Below are positions 22,509 through 35,530 of a stretch of DNA of 64,000 nt, in pieces. This DNA is from Branchiostoma belcheri (taxonomy: Eukaryota > Chordata > Leptocardii > Amphioxiformes > Branchiostomatidae). Under the pieces are notes generated by a model, which did no database searches, was not told where the DNA came from, and saw nothing but the letters and a program-made list of their open reading frames with translations. The first letter of the stretch is position 1. Every line of letters begins with the position of its first letter. Where the stretch lies: the NCBI RefSeq assembly GCF_001625305.1, contig NW_017802379.1, positions 8,043,105 through 8,107,104 of the forward strand, in the 5' to 3' direction. The position numbers and the translations under genes were made by a program.

Positions 22509-22695
22509 CTCGGGCCTTGCGGATGTCAGTGTGGAGTGTAGTAAGTCGGTTCGCACGCTCTCTGTCTGTCCGCACGAATGACCGATCAACGATCCACTTC
22601 TGGCGTTCTCTCGTACACACAGCAGGCGGCCTGCTTGCGCCGGCTTCCTGCGAACTTACGATTAGCCAACAGGCAGTCGAGAAGCTATCACTCAA
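22509..22695 (-). CDS. Possible first coding exon (weak)
   Basis: A minus-strand frame opens with ATG at 22695 and runs 62 codons to a GAG|GTACGTG donor-like site at 22508/22509. The surrounding 22.5-22.9 kb is richer in GC and CpG than the window, as expected near a promoter. The encoded residues include many Arg/Lys but no motif I know, and an overlapping plus-strand frame exists. No downstream exon was identified on the minus strand. Treat as a hypothesis. Confidence 0.18.
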
Positions 22696-23111
22696 CAGCG
22701 CTCCTGTCTCTCTCTGACAGCGGTTTGAAGTGGATACAGGTGGTGTGGTGGGCCGTAGTCTGCCCGAGGCGACACTATTCTAAAACGAAAAAGGTCAGCT
22801 CGGGAATACACCGTGTCAGGAAGAACATAAAGGCTTACATGGGAACCGGCGGACCTTCACGCGCGATGGAACAGCAACTCTGACGGCAGAGGCTGTGTAT
22901 GGGGGATTCACGGCGTCTCGAAAAGCGTAGTGCTTAGCGTCCGCGCACAATTGGCATGACGATGGGCTAGTCTAAGTTATTTCTAGACGGTTGGAACTTT
23001 GAACCTGAAATCTCGCGACACCAACACTTATAACATTGTCTTTCTTTACGTCAAAGTGGTGTTGAAAGCAATAACAAGAAATCTGAAATACGAAACTCAG
23101 AATTCCGGCTT

Positions 23112-23260
23112 GGTGCCGAACCATCCTGGGCCAGGTGCCGAACCGTCCTGGGCAAGGTACCGAGCCGTTTTGGGCCAGGTGCTGAACCGCTCTAGATGGT
23201 GCCGAAGTGTCCAGGTGCCGAAGTGTCCAGGTGCCGAAATGTCCTGATACCGGACAGAAA
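23112..23260 (+). repeat. Minisatellite of ~20-25-bp units
   Basis: At least six units of the form GGTGCCGAANNGTCCTGGGCCA, shortening to GTGCCGAAGTGTCCAG at the right end. Non-coding. Confidence 0.85.
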
Positions 23261-23345
23261 CTGTGCAGAGTTGGAGGGTCGGGGATCATGCGACCATCGG
23301 CTTCCTGAATTCCCCCACGTCGACCTCTATTTCCCGTTGGCTTCT

Positions 23346-23504
23346 GGAGACCTTCAAATTCACCCCATGAATTCCCCGTGTATGACCTGTTGACTCCCTT
23401 TCATTCTGCCTGTCAATCTCCCCCAACCCACGTGTTGTCAACCTACTCTATCCTGACAAACATCCACAAACCCTTAGACAAACGCACCCTAAACAATACT
23501 TCCG
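23346..23504 (+). repeat. Dispersed ~160-bp repeat (CA-rich tail family), copy 3
   Basis: GAGACCTTCAAATTCACCCC, CATTCTGCCTGTCAATC, ACCCACGTGTTGTCAACC, then a CA-rich tract ending AACAATACTTCCG. Best preserved of the three copies. Confidence 0.75.
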
Positions 23505-26500
23505 AACCTTGCAGTAAATATTGAGTCATTTAGGGGGCGAGGGAGAGAACCCTTTTAGTTCCTACAACAATATTATGGTTCAAATATCGGTATCACGGTA
23601 AACCGCATGGTGGGCCCTGATTAAATACCAGCGTTTTCTTGCTTTTGCGGATGACAGAAACGCCACGCATACCTATAATGCAATAAATGCTGAGCCATGG
23701 GAGCCCAATGAAACATTTATACTCAGTCCCCTGCACGGCATGTACCCACGCAATGTAAAAAACAACTACTATTACAACATGTTGTTGCTTTCAAGGATAA
23801 ACACCACATTTCCATATACTGTCAGCAAATACCTCACAAGGGAGAAGGACTTGGCACGCTAAAGTACCGTCTTGGCCGTCAAAACCATACATAAGTCCTT
23901 CAGATAAAACACTCGCGTCAAACTCACACTACTTGACGGATACTACTGCCTCTATGTGGACAGTGCAAACCCCATAAGGAGATAAAAAAAGTATTAGATA
24001 GCTCCCTCGTCTCCCATACTGGATCCAGGGCCAGGCGGAAACCGTAAGCCAGACAAATCGGCCTTTAATGTTGTATTCTGCAGGGATGCGTGATAGACAC
24101 AGACTGGGTACCGCAGGTATTATCACTAGGCCATTTGGTGGGCGTGAAGACTGGTGGACCAGAAACACCATGTAGCCAGAACGGCGTTACAAAGCTTACA
24201 CCGCAAGCATACCGGTGTGAGGGCGTAACATAGGAGGTCAGTAAACTGGTGATTTATTCAAGCTTTAACCACTCAAAGAAAGACGAAGCCAAACGTGGCT
24301 AAATATTATTAGGGGTGGGGATGCAAGTCACTCGGGGGCTTCTTAAAAATGCATGGTGTCCTTTTGAATTATTAATTTCGTAGTCTCGTCGCTAGATTAC
24401 TGTCGACAGTATAAGTTCGTTTATAGATTCTTGCAATCGCACAGAATGCACATATGGCATTTTCATGATTTTATTGATTGTTATGTTTCAGAGCGAGCAA
24501 TTTTAGAAGAAGTCTGATAAAATAGCCTAAGTTTCTTTTACTGTTGTGTATGAAATTGCTTTAGAAGGTGAAACTGTATTTCTTTTGAAGACTAAGGCCA
24601 GTACGAACACAGCCAAAATGAATGATAAAAAAACTGAATGAAGAAAAATATCAAAAAGCCAAAAAACAACTACTCAAGCAACAAACAAATAAACAAATCA
24701 TTATGTCCCAAATGAGCATATTTTGACTTCATACAATGAAAATGATTTATCTTCTTCAAGTGACAAGAAAGTCAAACTGATCCGAACTAGACAATAATAT
24801 CATTAGCCTTCATACAAAATATGACAAAAGACGTTCCAAAAGTAATATTCAATATTATCTCTAAAATCCAGGCAATATCAGCTTATATATGCAATCCCTG
24901 GTGCCCCCAGGGAATTGTTTACATTATTTATCAAATGATCTTTCATAATATCGTCGTGGCTTTCTGTAAACACATTATCATCATGATCTTTCTGTCAAAA
25001 CGTAGTTGTGGGAACTACAGATAATAAAATGATTAATGTGCAAGCTTTGATTTGTTTATGGCACATTTATTGACGAGCAGAATCATATTTGTCATCACAT
25101 TGTTTTTCTTTCAGAAAGTTACAGAGAGTTAGTTTACTTGATCAAACTCATACAAACCGTAGCCCAATGGCTAAATTGGAGTGTACAACTTGTATACGAT
25201 ACGGATTTTATTACTTTACGGATCATTACTTTACGAATCATCCTTTTGCAGTTTTTAGACTAATTGTAAAATTGTGAGCTTTACTCAGGAATTCATCATC
25301 AAAAGTGGTCGTTTTGTATTTATATTTTCGCCTTCAATTATTCTACTCGTGTCCTATCAGTAATTCTAAGGGACAGGGGTTGGGACTTGCGCTCGTTTGA
25401 ATTCCATGTACTAAACCCCAATTAGTTTGTTCGGATTTTGTATATTTATTTAATTGTCCATGTATTTACCATATCTCTGTTTAATCATGTTGTGTAGATG
25501 GCGCCGTTAATATAAGTTCCATGGAACTTGAGTTCGACGCCATCTTGCATGTATTTATGTTTTTATTCTGTTTTTTTTAAATAAAAAACATTCAAACTGA
25601 CTGAAGTTTTTACATTTCCTGACGTGTGCAGCCCCTTCGGTGGGTAAAAAGCCAAGTGAGTGTCGGAGTCTCGACTAGGGTATCATCAAATACCCTTGAG
25701 TACGTATGAAAAATGCTCGGTGACGTTTGTGCTGAAAGTGTCACTTAATCATCGTATTCAACATAAGCAGGTGAAGGATTACTCGTCACGAAATCTCCTT
25801 ACGCTCTCTAATTGTCGAATTACGATAATCCCACAAATTAAAAGCAATTTGAGATCCTTATTTTCACTCCCATTGAAACGAATGAAGACGTATGGATGAG
25901 GATATCGATTGTCTCAGTGTTGAATGGATGTTGGCATTAGTCGTAGAACGAACGTGGGTTTGCTCATTGTACTCTTACGTTAACAGTTTAACAGTTTAAT
26001 CATAAAAAACAGCCTCGCAGCCTGTACAAAAACATGCTGAATAACACTGATTTTTTTTTACAGTTGATTGTCTGGTAAATACAAATTAACATTACAATAC
26101 ATACACAAACACACGAACAAAAACTTTACAAAAAGTTTCACACGGGCACTAAAGTTAAGACCAGGGCGTCCTAAGAGTCTAATATATGCTATATAATCTT
26201 TTGTTGTTTTTTTTGCTACATGTTAGCAAAAAAACGTGACATAAATTACCAACAGACGAGTTACTCATAAATACTAGGCTCCACCTTCTTATAGGGGGGT
26301 ATGGATAGTAGAATTCGGCAAGAAACGGAAGAATAATAAATTGGCCATTAGAGTCTGCCCTCCTAACTCTACGGTCGCCAAATTGGAGTTATTGAACTTT
26401 ATGACCTACTCATTTGTATTGTACTCCCTTGGCCAATTATTCTACCTATTTGGCTAAACATCACTGTTTTTGAACCCTTTTGTTAGTCTATTGCAGAGAA

Positions 26501-27037
26501 CATCAACGAGATGTTTATTGCAAATTCATGCCCGGAGGCTAATTGCAGATTACACACATAAAAGAACATTGAAACAGGGTGTAAAATAACTAGAATCTAC
26601 ATGATGAAAGGTAGTTGTCTAAAACTATAGCTATGTCTAAAACTATGTCTGAGGGGTTTGACTTCTCTTTTGTAAACCATGGAAGACGTAATGTCCCACC
26701 CAATCCATGCTACAATAACAAGGAGAAATACATTGTTTTTTTTTCACAATCCGTCATGCAAAAATAATACTTTCAAGCTATGCATGAGTACTCTGCTGCA
26801 GTATCAGGCCAGACCCTTCTTTGAAAGATTATCAATTATCCAGGCCACTTACAATACATCGAGCCAGACACGTCAATTACCGTCGCTACTTCATGGGAGT
26901 CCCCTGTCCCGATTATCCGCTATATATTAGTCTACCCGCAGGGATATAGTAGGGAAGCAGAGCCAATCGCCTGAATGATTGCGGCCACTGTCTCTCGGTC
27001 CATGGCAGATATGCTGTGTACATCCCTCTCTTACTTT
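23505..27037. other. Unassigned AT-rich DNA
   Basis: No gene, RNA or repeat is recognised in this 3.5 kb. Small open frames (for example 23929-24171 on minus and 26679-26930 on plus) carry no motifs. A short A/T-rich inverted context is present at 25505-25545 (GGCGCC- and GACGCCATCTTG-type sequence) without further support. Confidence 0.4.
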
Positions 27038-27165
27038 GTCTGTATCTGTATCTGTATCTGTAAAGCCGGTATAACCGCCTTTCGGCGTAACACACCAGCT
27101 TCGCAGGCACGCAGCGCGGCGGCAGCTGGCTATATTACACCGATCGACTTGTTACACCTAACCCT
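27038..27165 (-). mobile_element. LINE 3' UTR fragment
   Basis: Minus-strand reading: GTAACAAGTCGATCGGTGTA, CAGCTGCCGCCGCGC, GCGAAGCTGGTGTG, a hairpin around CGCCGAAAGGCGGTTATA, then a tail of four GATACA hexamers (27040-27063). It matches the end of the LINE at 46.6 kb and is a 5'-truncated insertion. Confidence 0.78.
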
Positions 27166-28838
27166 TGAACTTCTAACTCTAGACATTGTTTAAAGCTATC
27201 TAATGGCAATGCCCCTACTGCACTTGGTGACAGTGAGTTCTACTCTGCGATAGTTCTAGGAAAGAATGACTGACTGACGTTAGAAAAGGTCATGTACTAC
27301 TGGATTAGGGTCAAAGATGTACCTATACTGACACCGTTCCCTATAGATCTTATGCCACGCGACTGCACTTACATTGCTTTGAGTCAGCCAGCCCTGGTCC
27401 TCAACCAGTTCAAAGTGACACACGGGGGTTTTGTAATTACTCTACGTTGGTTCTATCAGACAGATTAATGTAGCTGCCATTGGCAGTAGTCTAGGCGATC
27501 CGTTAGGTACAGACATTAATACATGTCGACACCTGCACGCTAGGAGAAGTCACAGGCTTGCCGCTCATTTAAAAGATTCATCGTCGACACATGGGGCCAA
27601 TTGTATTCAAATTACTCTTGAAGAGACTCATTAGTTTTCGTGGGGTGTAATACATGGCTTAGTTAATGCACAGTATAATACGCCCAGACGTTTCCGATTA
27701 ATTACCTCTATTATTGTGCAGTTAAAGGTCACTTTAGCTCGGGTGTGTGGGTATAGAACCTTTTCAAAACTCCATTCACATATTTTTAGATCTTACAGAC
27801 CTTTACAGGCAGATTCCAGTGGCTTTCTGTCATCCGCCGACAGAAATATGGAACTACTAACGTTTACGCTCTTCATATTAAGTCAGACTTAGTTGAAGGA
27901 TCGTAATCCTCACTGTGATATTGCAACTGTCAGAGCATTGCAGTTTCTTAACGTTATCACGACGGCATGTTTTCGAACCTGGTAAACCAAGACATGGAAA
28001 TGCAGCTCTCCATTGACAGTATCTTAGCATATGGGTTTCGCAATGCACTTAAGTAACCTGCAGTGAGTTATGCAGGGATTTCTGAACAAAATTGTCCCAA
28101 AGTTTGACGTTTGGCGTTTGGCGTACCATTTTAATGACCAGAACAGAGACTTGCTTGATCCATCACAAGATCCTTTGATCTAGTTGCCAGTAATCAGATA
28201 TATACGCTTAGAGTTGCACCCTACATGGGATATGAAACAGATATTGCTATCTAATCTCAACGTTTCTGACAGAAGTCATAAAAAATCTGTACCGAATGCA
28301 TGCTGTAGAAAGCTGACGTCTAAAGCTACAAAGTCAAAGGAAAACTTCGCCTTCATATACTATGTTCCTGAGGGTGCTATTGTACCCCTAAGGTATAGAA
28401 TGCCTCAGGCTAAGAAGCCGCTACACCTTGTAAACAAAGGATGCCGACAAATATTTTATGCTACTACAACAAACTCAAGTGAAGGGAAGGAGACAGCACG
28501 TCAGCCAGTGCATTAACGGTGATAAAATATCACGACACTCTTTATGTTTTCTACCGGCAGTCGCCCGTTGCTGCCAGTAAGACTAACAGAGCAAGACCAC
28601 CAAGCGGAACAGACGACCGATTCAACTTTTGATCGTAAAAAACAGCGTAGTGCGAAGTTTCACTGATCTCTCCCGGGAGAGAGTGACACCTCGAGCGGAC
28701 TGATTCCTTGAGGGTCTATCGAAAGTTGCAAGTCATCAAACACCGGATTCCTGCTCATCTACAGACGCGAGTGTTTCTGACAACGCTATCACTGGGGATG
28801 CATCTCGACTGGAGCAATCGTGGTCCAGTGCGGCCATT
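27166..28838. other. Unassigned non-coding DNA
   Basis: A 110-codon frame (28184-28516, +) has no recognisable domain, start context or splice support. Otherwise nothing seen. Confidence 0.35.
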
Positions 28839-28839
28839 A

Positions 28840-29353
28840 GGCCATAGCAAGTAAATTTTATGGATGACATCCTCCGCAGACTCCAAATTTAATGCGAGAG
28901 GGCGAAAAAAAACAGGGGGGGGGGGCAAAAAAACAAGATTCCTATAATTTCAAATTTTGACATCATAAACCCTGTTAAACAAGAAATGATACCTATATTG
29001 TGCAAACTTTACTACCAACTATCACAACATCCATTTGTCACTGAAACTGCTTTGAAAAAGGAAAGTTTTCAATCAATGTACAAACGGTTTTAATTCAGTG
29101 GGAACATATAAAAGGAATAAAATACATCACTGCATCAAAGTAAAAGCCAAAAAAAATCAGAGCTTTCTCTTGCCTTCTCTCTTCATGCTTATCAGCCGTG
29201 CATACACGTTGCAGTATGGCAAGGCATACCTTTCTGCCCATTTTTGACATGTTGACCACTGTCAAAAGGCAATAAAATTACTTATTTTTTTTTCCAAAAT
29301 CAGGCGAAAATCAATGCGCGGGCTGATGTCATCCATAAAAATTACTATGGCCT
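28840..29353. mobile_element. MITE family B, copy 2
   Basis: Begins GGCCATAGCAAGTAAATTTT then ATGGATGACATCC, and ends GATGTCATCCATAAAAATTA then CTATGGCC. Interior is shared with 18.76-19.10 kb. Contains a G-run (about 28914-28925). No open frame. Confidence 0.82.
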
Positions 29354-30644
29354 TACTGTGGCCTTACTTTTTTTCCACCAAGGCTTTCCACTAAATCATC
29401 GCACTGGAATTACACCTAATCGCGAGGACCTCCTGAGACGATGTACGTATTTTCTGCGTCTTGAAGGACGCCAGTTGTAATTTTCCTTTTCTCCAGACTC
29501 CACTGTCTGCTGAGTACCTGGATTACCCAACTGAGACGTCTTTATGAGACCATTATTGAAAAATCATTATGCCATCAAGCACAGTCAAACTCATCCATTT
29601 GCTTTCAAAGGGCTGTCATATAAGATTTAAGAAAGTGAGTGTATATATTCGTAAATAGTAGAATTTTCTCCTAAGAGCTGCGAAATATCACACAATTTCT
29701 GACTCCGACAATGACCATAAACTTTGGTTAAGTTCTGACTGATTACAAAACTGTGTCACAGAAGCTAAAGATATACTTTAGGAGACCGTTTATCGATTTA
29801 TCTCTCTCCTACCATAATGATTTTAATACTTTTAGAGCAAGAACTTTAGTCGCTTGATCCTTTGTAAGCTCCTTTGATCTAAATTGCCAATGATAAAATA
29901 TATAACCTTTTAGTTATTATTAGTTGATGACTGTAAAAGCCTTTCCATGCTTGCTAGTGAAATATGGATTTTTTTCATAGAACAATTACTATTTTGAAAT
30001 ATCCATTATGTCAAATTATAGAAAACTTTCCGTAAGATATTCTTAAATTTACCATTGGGAGTCCTATTCTCAAATTAACAATGTATAACGTTACAACCAA
30101 ACAAAATACGATGATGAAATGAACAAAAAAGATACGCCCCCAATATTTTTCACCCAGCAAGGCATCCCATTGAGATCAAATGCGCAAAAAGAAGGTTCTT
30201 GAATGATTTATAAAGCTGTTGCAATATCAAGGACATAATTCCACCTCCATTTGACAACCACATTTTGTATGTACAGACATGCCGTAAGCTCTACCTTGTC
30301 TAGTCATAACATTGCGGCAATAAAATAAGGATGCCTTCAGCATGACTGAGAATTTAACAGGAGACATTAAGAGTTAAAGATTGTCGTATCAGATTCTACA
30401 AATAAACTGTTTGGCTCCAGGGAAATAGAAGGTTGTTTATCTCACCATGCTCACCAAGTGATGATTTGTATCAAATGCTCGCAGTGAAAGAATGGTTTGT
30501 TATGGTTTCTTTGAACATAGCAAAAAGAATGTAATTGCAATGAAGAACAAAATGTAGATATGATAAACGGAACAATGTTTTTAAAAAGCTTTTACCATTA
30601 AATCATTGTCTTAAATTAACTTGAGTTTATCATTATTATTATAT
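29354..30644. other. Unassigned AT-rich DNA
   Basis: No gene-like frame or repeat seen. Confidence 0.45.
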
Positions 30645-30770
30645 TTTTACCTTTATTTATTTTTATTTCTTTTGTTTTCTTTAGCCAGGGTATCCCACTC
30701 AGTAATTAAACACTGCTTTGCAGTGGGGCCCTGGACACAGAACACAATAAAATAAAACATAGAAATAATA
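30645..30770 (-). mobile_element. Probable LINE 3' end
   Basis: On the minus strand: CAGGGCCCCACTGCAAAGC, ACTGAGTGGGATACCCTGGC, then an A-rich tail ending AATAAAGGTAAAAAT. This is the style of CR1-like LINE 3' termini. No second copy in the window supports it. Confidence 0.35.
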
Positions 30771-30860
30771 CGAGAAACAAAACAATATGGCAAAACGTAC
30801 AGAAAGTACTTACATGACAAAACAACTATTTGTACGAATATAGAAAAACAATCCATTATC

Positions 30861-31025
30861 CAACAAACAAACAAGCAAACAAACAAACAAACAAACCAGC
30901 CAGTCACCAGCCAACCAGCCAACCAGCCAACCAGCCAGCCAACCAACCAACCAACCAACCAACCAACCAACCAACCAACCAACCAATCAACCAACCAACC
31001 AACCAACCAACCAACCAACCAACCT
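30861..31025 (+). repeat. Compound (AAAC)n / (CAAC)n microsatellite
   Basis: AAAC units, then CAGCCAAC variants, then about 20 CCAA units from ~30935 to 31022. The overlapping 91- and 121-codon frames on both strands are simple-repeat translations. Confidence 0.97.
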
Positions 31026-32284
31026 ATATACCTACCAGTCCATCAAACAAGCAATCATCTACCAGACAAAAAACAAGAACAACAAACAAACAAAACAAAC
31101 TATAAAGCCAGCCACCCATTTTCAAATTTTGGTTACTTCCAACAGTAAACTTTCGACTCAACATACAAGGGTAGTAAGATTCACAGGAAACTACCTAATT
31201 TCATTTCCGTCCGACTGTCAGTTCCTTTACACTTCTACTTCCTTCTTCACACTGGGAGTCATTCCCTTCCACACTTAAGGCTCTACATCCTCCCCAGGAA
31301 ATTGGATCGCACTTCAACTGTCTTTGTGAAAATGGAATTTCGCTATCTAATGACGCAGCATCTCCCTTAGGATGGATTATGCCCATAAGAGTGACCATTC
31401 GACTCTAAATCACTTACTTGTCTCCATCATTCAATGTCAACAATACGCCTTGAAAACACAAGCATATGTATTACTATGATTCCCCACCATTACCACTATT
31501 GACATTTACACTTCATTCTTTTCGTCAAAATGCTCTGAAGAGGGATCAGTAAAGCATTGTAACTGCGCCTTGACCTGACAAGATATCCCTCAATTTAAAT
31601 ATTACTACCTCCCTTGCAAAAACCCTATCAGACGGAACCGGCTTCTGTAGCTTCAAAGTCCACCCTTCAAGAGGACGTGACATTAAGAGCTCCGTCCCAC
31701 GACGTCTTGGCTTAATCCCTTCCAAGGAATACACATTACCAAGGAAATGCGTTACTTTCAATCTTTTGGTCTAAGTGCATTGCCATATGAATATTGCATG
31801 AACACAATGTCCTGAAGAAAACCTAGTACACTCTTCAATGAGGGTGTGAATAGCGAACTTTTTCAAAAGCTTTTTTGAAGAAATATTTGTAGAAGGCAGC
31901 AGGAAAGATAAATCTCATCGTATCAATTGAAGTGTCAATGTGATTTCTTACTCCTGGCACTGTCTGAACTTCCGTGGCCTTCAAGCTTTAGAAGTTGTAG
32001 AGAACTAGAAGCTTTTCAGATCATATATTCTACTGGATTCCCAACGGCAACTGCATGCTATGACAAGATATACTAATGGTCGTGGTTTAACGTTTGCCTA
32101 TGGCCCTGTATCTACTGGCGGCATCACCCCAACAGGACAAGTCCAAAGGCTTAGTGTGTCAGTCTGCAAGGACGTAAGCATTATGATAAAACGTATCCTG
32201 TCTAGCCAAAATAATAAAGTCGTATACACTGGACTCATACACTTGATTCGTACATTGATATCAGAGTTTTCAGTCATGAATTGA
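31026..32284. other. Unassigned non-coding DNA
   Basis: Minus frames 31201-31398 and 31546-31761 show no motif. Nothing else recognised. Confidence 0.35.
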
Positions 32285-32643
32285 GTTGTTCAAAAACTCG
32301 TATTTTCCAAGAAACTTCGCCGAGGGGAACGCGTTGCCACCAAGCACAATTGGGGCATCATCACTAGAAAGCTTTAAACAACTCTTATAATAGTTAGTGT
32401 ATGTGTCTGAGTATAGCCAGTATAACCGCCCTTCGGCGTAACACACGAGCTTTGCATGTACACGGCAGCTAGCTACTGGTATATTATACAACGAGCAACC
32501 TGTTACGCATAATCTTTGTACAGCTATGATGATGATCTAACTACAAGTACAGTTGGGGCATCATCACTAGAAAGCTTTAAACAACTCTTGTAGTTACATC
32601 TAACTACAAGAGTTGTTTAAAGCTTTCTAGTGATGATGCCCCA
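32285..32643. mobile_element. Composite of inverted LINE ORF2 ends and a 3' UTR
   Basis: 32290-32389 (+) translates as an ORF2 C-terminus: FKNSYFPR, then ALPPSTIGASSLESFKQLL and a stop. From about 32395 to 32520 lies the LINE 3' UTR on the minus strand (CTGGTATATTATAC, GGTTATACTGGC on the reverse). 32554-32595 (+) and 32602-32643 (-) are two further copies of the GASSLESFKQLL end facing each other. At least one rearrangement, such as inverted duplication during insertion, is needed to explain this order. Confidence 0.78.
32554..32643. repeat. 90-bp near-perfect palindrome
   Basis: The two 45-nt halves are complementary at every position I checked except one central pair (32597/32600). The left arm starts TGGGGCATCATCACTAG and the right arm ends with its complement. 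The near absence of divergence implies a recent origin. Confidence 0.92.
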
Positions 32644-33000
32644 CAGACACTATACAGTTCATGAAAATTCAAGAGGTGTTCCGTGCAGGTGAGGAAATAA
32701 CCGTTTCCTCTTGTCAGGTTGATGAAGTACAAATGGATAGTTATTTTGGGTTGACACCTTAGGTTGATATCGATGTGACATCAGATAAGTTAGGAGTCAG
32801 CCTCACTGTACGTAATGCGTTTAGAGCAGCCCTTTTGGGGACCATTACTGACTCCACCAGCTGCGAGCATGTTGATCACCACCTAGGTGACGTGGTCCCC
32901 AATTAGAGTACGTAGTTTGAGGGCTCTTTATGTACTACAGTAACGACCAGCAGTAGCTAAAGTTACGAGGTCCTGGAAACCCCTGTCACACATTCAGCTA
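32644..33000. other. Unassigned non-coding DNA
   Basis: Nothing recognised. Confidence 0.4.
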
Positions 33001-33355
33001 GTTCTACGAAGTGTTTGAACTAGTTTTGCAAGCCGGTTCTTCAGTATAGCTAGTTCTACGCGATGTTCGAAGCCTTTAATTGTGAAATATTCGCGACCTA
33101 GTTCTACGAGGTGCTTAAAGGTAGTTCTTCGAGCTAGTTCGTCAGAGCAGCAGCTAGCTGTATGAGATGTTCGAAGCCTTCATTACTCATCAAGAACCTA
33201 GATCTACAAGGTGTTTAACGTTAGTTCTACTAGCTAGTTCTCCAGTAGCTAGCTCTACGAGATGTTCGAAGAACCTGTCCCTAGCTCACCCAGGACCTAG
33301 GTCTACCATGAAAGTGTTTAAAGCTAGTTCTGCGAGTTGGTTCTTCAGTACCTAG
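33001..33355 (+). repeat. Degenerate ~100-bp tandem repeat
   Basis: GATGTTCGAAG recurs at about 33061, 33167 and 33260, each preceded by GCTAGNTNTACGNGATG-like sequence, with interspersed CTAGTTCTACNAGGTGTTTAA blocks. Three to four degenerate units, AG/CTAG-rich. Confidence 0.72.
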
Positions 33356-34994
33356 CCGTGGGTTGAGGACAGTTGTCTCAGTGTCAGCTAAAATACCCAT
33401 TTTGACATTCTAAGAAAGAAATACTAAGTATAAATGCATACAAATACGTAGACTCCTATCTTTGTAAAGTTCAAACATACAACTTTGTAATACACATGGC
33501 CATTAACATTTCAATGCATTTTATCCCAAAGCAGGCGTAGAGACACAGAAGAATATCAGAAGAATAGGATTGATCATGGCTATATCTTAATGCACCTTGA
33601 ATACTGTCACTTAATACACCACCGTCTAAGATACAACCTTTGATATTTCATAGGACCTTTTTAAGCGAGACACCAGACGATATCAGAAAAACATGATGAT
33701 GTCTTTGTGATGAAATATACAATGGGATTAAATGGGTAGATTCGTTCTTATTTTCGAGGCCAACTGGGAATGCGTGATAAGGAACTTCGTGCTGTTTCAT
33801 TCAGCCAGACATTTGACAAGATAAAGGATGCAGACTTTTAGCAGACCCTCCGGCTGCAGTGATAGCTTTGGTAGAAACATTTGATAGTGAGAGTGGGTTG
33901 GAAAGGGATAAGTTGGCAATCCCAGGGCCTGACTCTGGAAGACACAGCCAGCTAACCCGACAGACCGTTACCGAATCTAACGGCCTCTGAAAGCGTACTG
34001 GGCTTTTAGACGTAAAACACACCTTGCGGGAATTTCTCCAAGCCCATATATACCACAATGTAAATCCCTTAACAGCATTTTGGCATCTTTCCCAGAATGA
34101 ACGTCGGTCTCGTGAATTATGTCCGGTGTCTTTGGCCTGTGTGTAAAGTAAAGAAGCGTGCAAGTCTGGAAGCGGGAACAGTGACGTCTTCAAAGATGAG
34201 GGCATGGTTACAACAACTTAAAGCATGCGTAAAGGTCCCGTTTCTTCCCTAGCGTGAACCTTTAAGCATGCTTTAAGGTGTGCTTTGAGGCATACTTTTA
34301 CGCGGTGAGTTTTTACAGCTTACCTTTTCGCTTTAAGTGAAGTTACCATGTCATTTTACTTACTATTTGATAGACGTGACAACATGCACATCATTTAAAC
34401 TTTAAAATCTTGTCCGAGTACTTTTTACACGTCGACGGTACGACAAACGCACGGCGTGTGGGTTTCGTTGTGATCACAATCAGTGTGAAGTAATAAGTGC
34501 TAAATGTAATATCCTAGCAGATCTTCAGGAAAATTACGTGTTCCTATCTTCAGGTGTTGACATTTCATATAAATAACAATCACCTATTCTAACCACAGGC
34601 ATCTGTTATATTATTTTTTAGACTATCATAAATCACCCTGATCCATAATGCGTTTTCAAACTCTTGTTTTCTTCATCTTCATCTCAATGTCATTAAAAAA
34701 TATTTTTGTCTTATCAGCTCATATGGTAAGGATATTGCTATGTTGTTCAATTTATAGGGCTGGATTATAAATGGGTTGGCATGTACATGACCAAGAGATT
34801 CCAATATAAAAGGAATGGCATACAGATACACTAGGGGTTCAGTTTGATCATTTCGATACTGTTTGGGGAACCGTGAATAACATGTGAGCCATTACGTTTC
34901 TCGTGTGTTGGTCTGATTCATGGTGTTCTGTCAACAGAACTATGATTTGAAAGTAGTGTAAATTACAATAAGACAGAACCAAAACAGGGGAGAC
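33356..34994. other. Unassigned DNA with a 134-codon minus frame
   Basis: The frame 33801-34205 (-) is the longest here but shows no domain, signal peptide or splice context I can name. Near 34215-34330 short AAAGCATGCTTTAAGG-like direct and inverted motifs occur. Nothing else is recognised. Confidence 0.3.
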
Positions 34995-35109
34995 AACGGT
35001 TAATTTGTCACAGTTTGGGGAACGACAACAAATCGAACAGCCGAATCCTGGCTCTTTCACTGTACACACCGTCTGTCTTCTCTGTCACGACCACTGGAAG
35101 AGTAGCTTA
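34995..35109 (+). repeat. Left arm of a 2.3-kb-spaced inverted repeat
   Basis: This 115-bp arm (AACGGTTAATTTGTCA ... CACTGGAAGAGTAGCTTA) is the reverse complement, with few mismatches, of 37248-37366. Confidence 0.85.
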
Positions 35110-35214
35110 CCTGTTGATTAAGCTAAATTGGATCTATATCACTTTCATCTTTTCACTTTCTTTTTCACTTTTACACTTTCATTACCATTTGTAATACTTC
35201 TCTCTGGTCATAAA

Positions 35215-35530
35215 CTGTCGACATAAACACTAAAAATATTCCGCTGATTCTATATACGTCGTCTGAATTCAAAATTGAATTGGTGCTTTTTCATGCCTGT
35301 CGACATGCACACTAAAAATACACCGGTGCTTCTATATACATCGTCTGAATTCAGACGGAAGATCTTCAAAATGACAACTTTCACCTTTTCATTTTCACTT
35401 TCATTTTTATACTTTCCCGTTCAGTCACACTAGCTTTCTCTAGTCGTAACTTTAAGCCTGTTGATATGCACTGTATATACTTTCCGCCGTCTTCGAATTG
35501 AGAGGGAAGATCTTCAAAATGAAAACTTGC
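35215..35530 (+). repeat. Three tandem copies of a ~125-bp unit
   Basis: Blocks such as GTCGACATNNACACTAAAAATA, TTCTATATACNTCGTCTGAATTC and GGAAGATCTTCAAAATGA recur three times between pyrimidine-rich CACTTTC runs. Diverged, non-coding. Confidence 0.65.

Noticed and set aside
30653-31105. Open frames of 91 and 121 codons
   Set aside because: Mostly translations of the AAAC/CCAA simple repeat; the remaining part is a retroelement 3' UTR.
33801-34205. 134-codon minus frame as a gene
   Set aside because: Long enough to notice, but no domain, signal, splice or promoter evidence; left unassigned.
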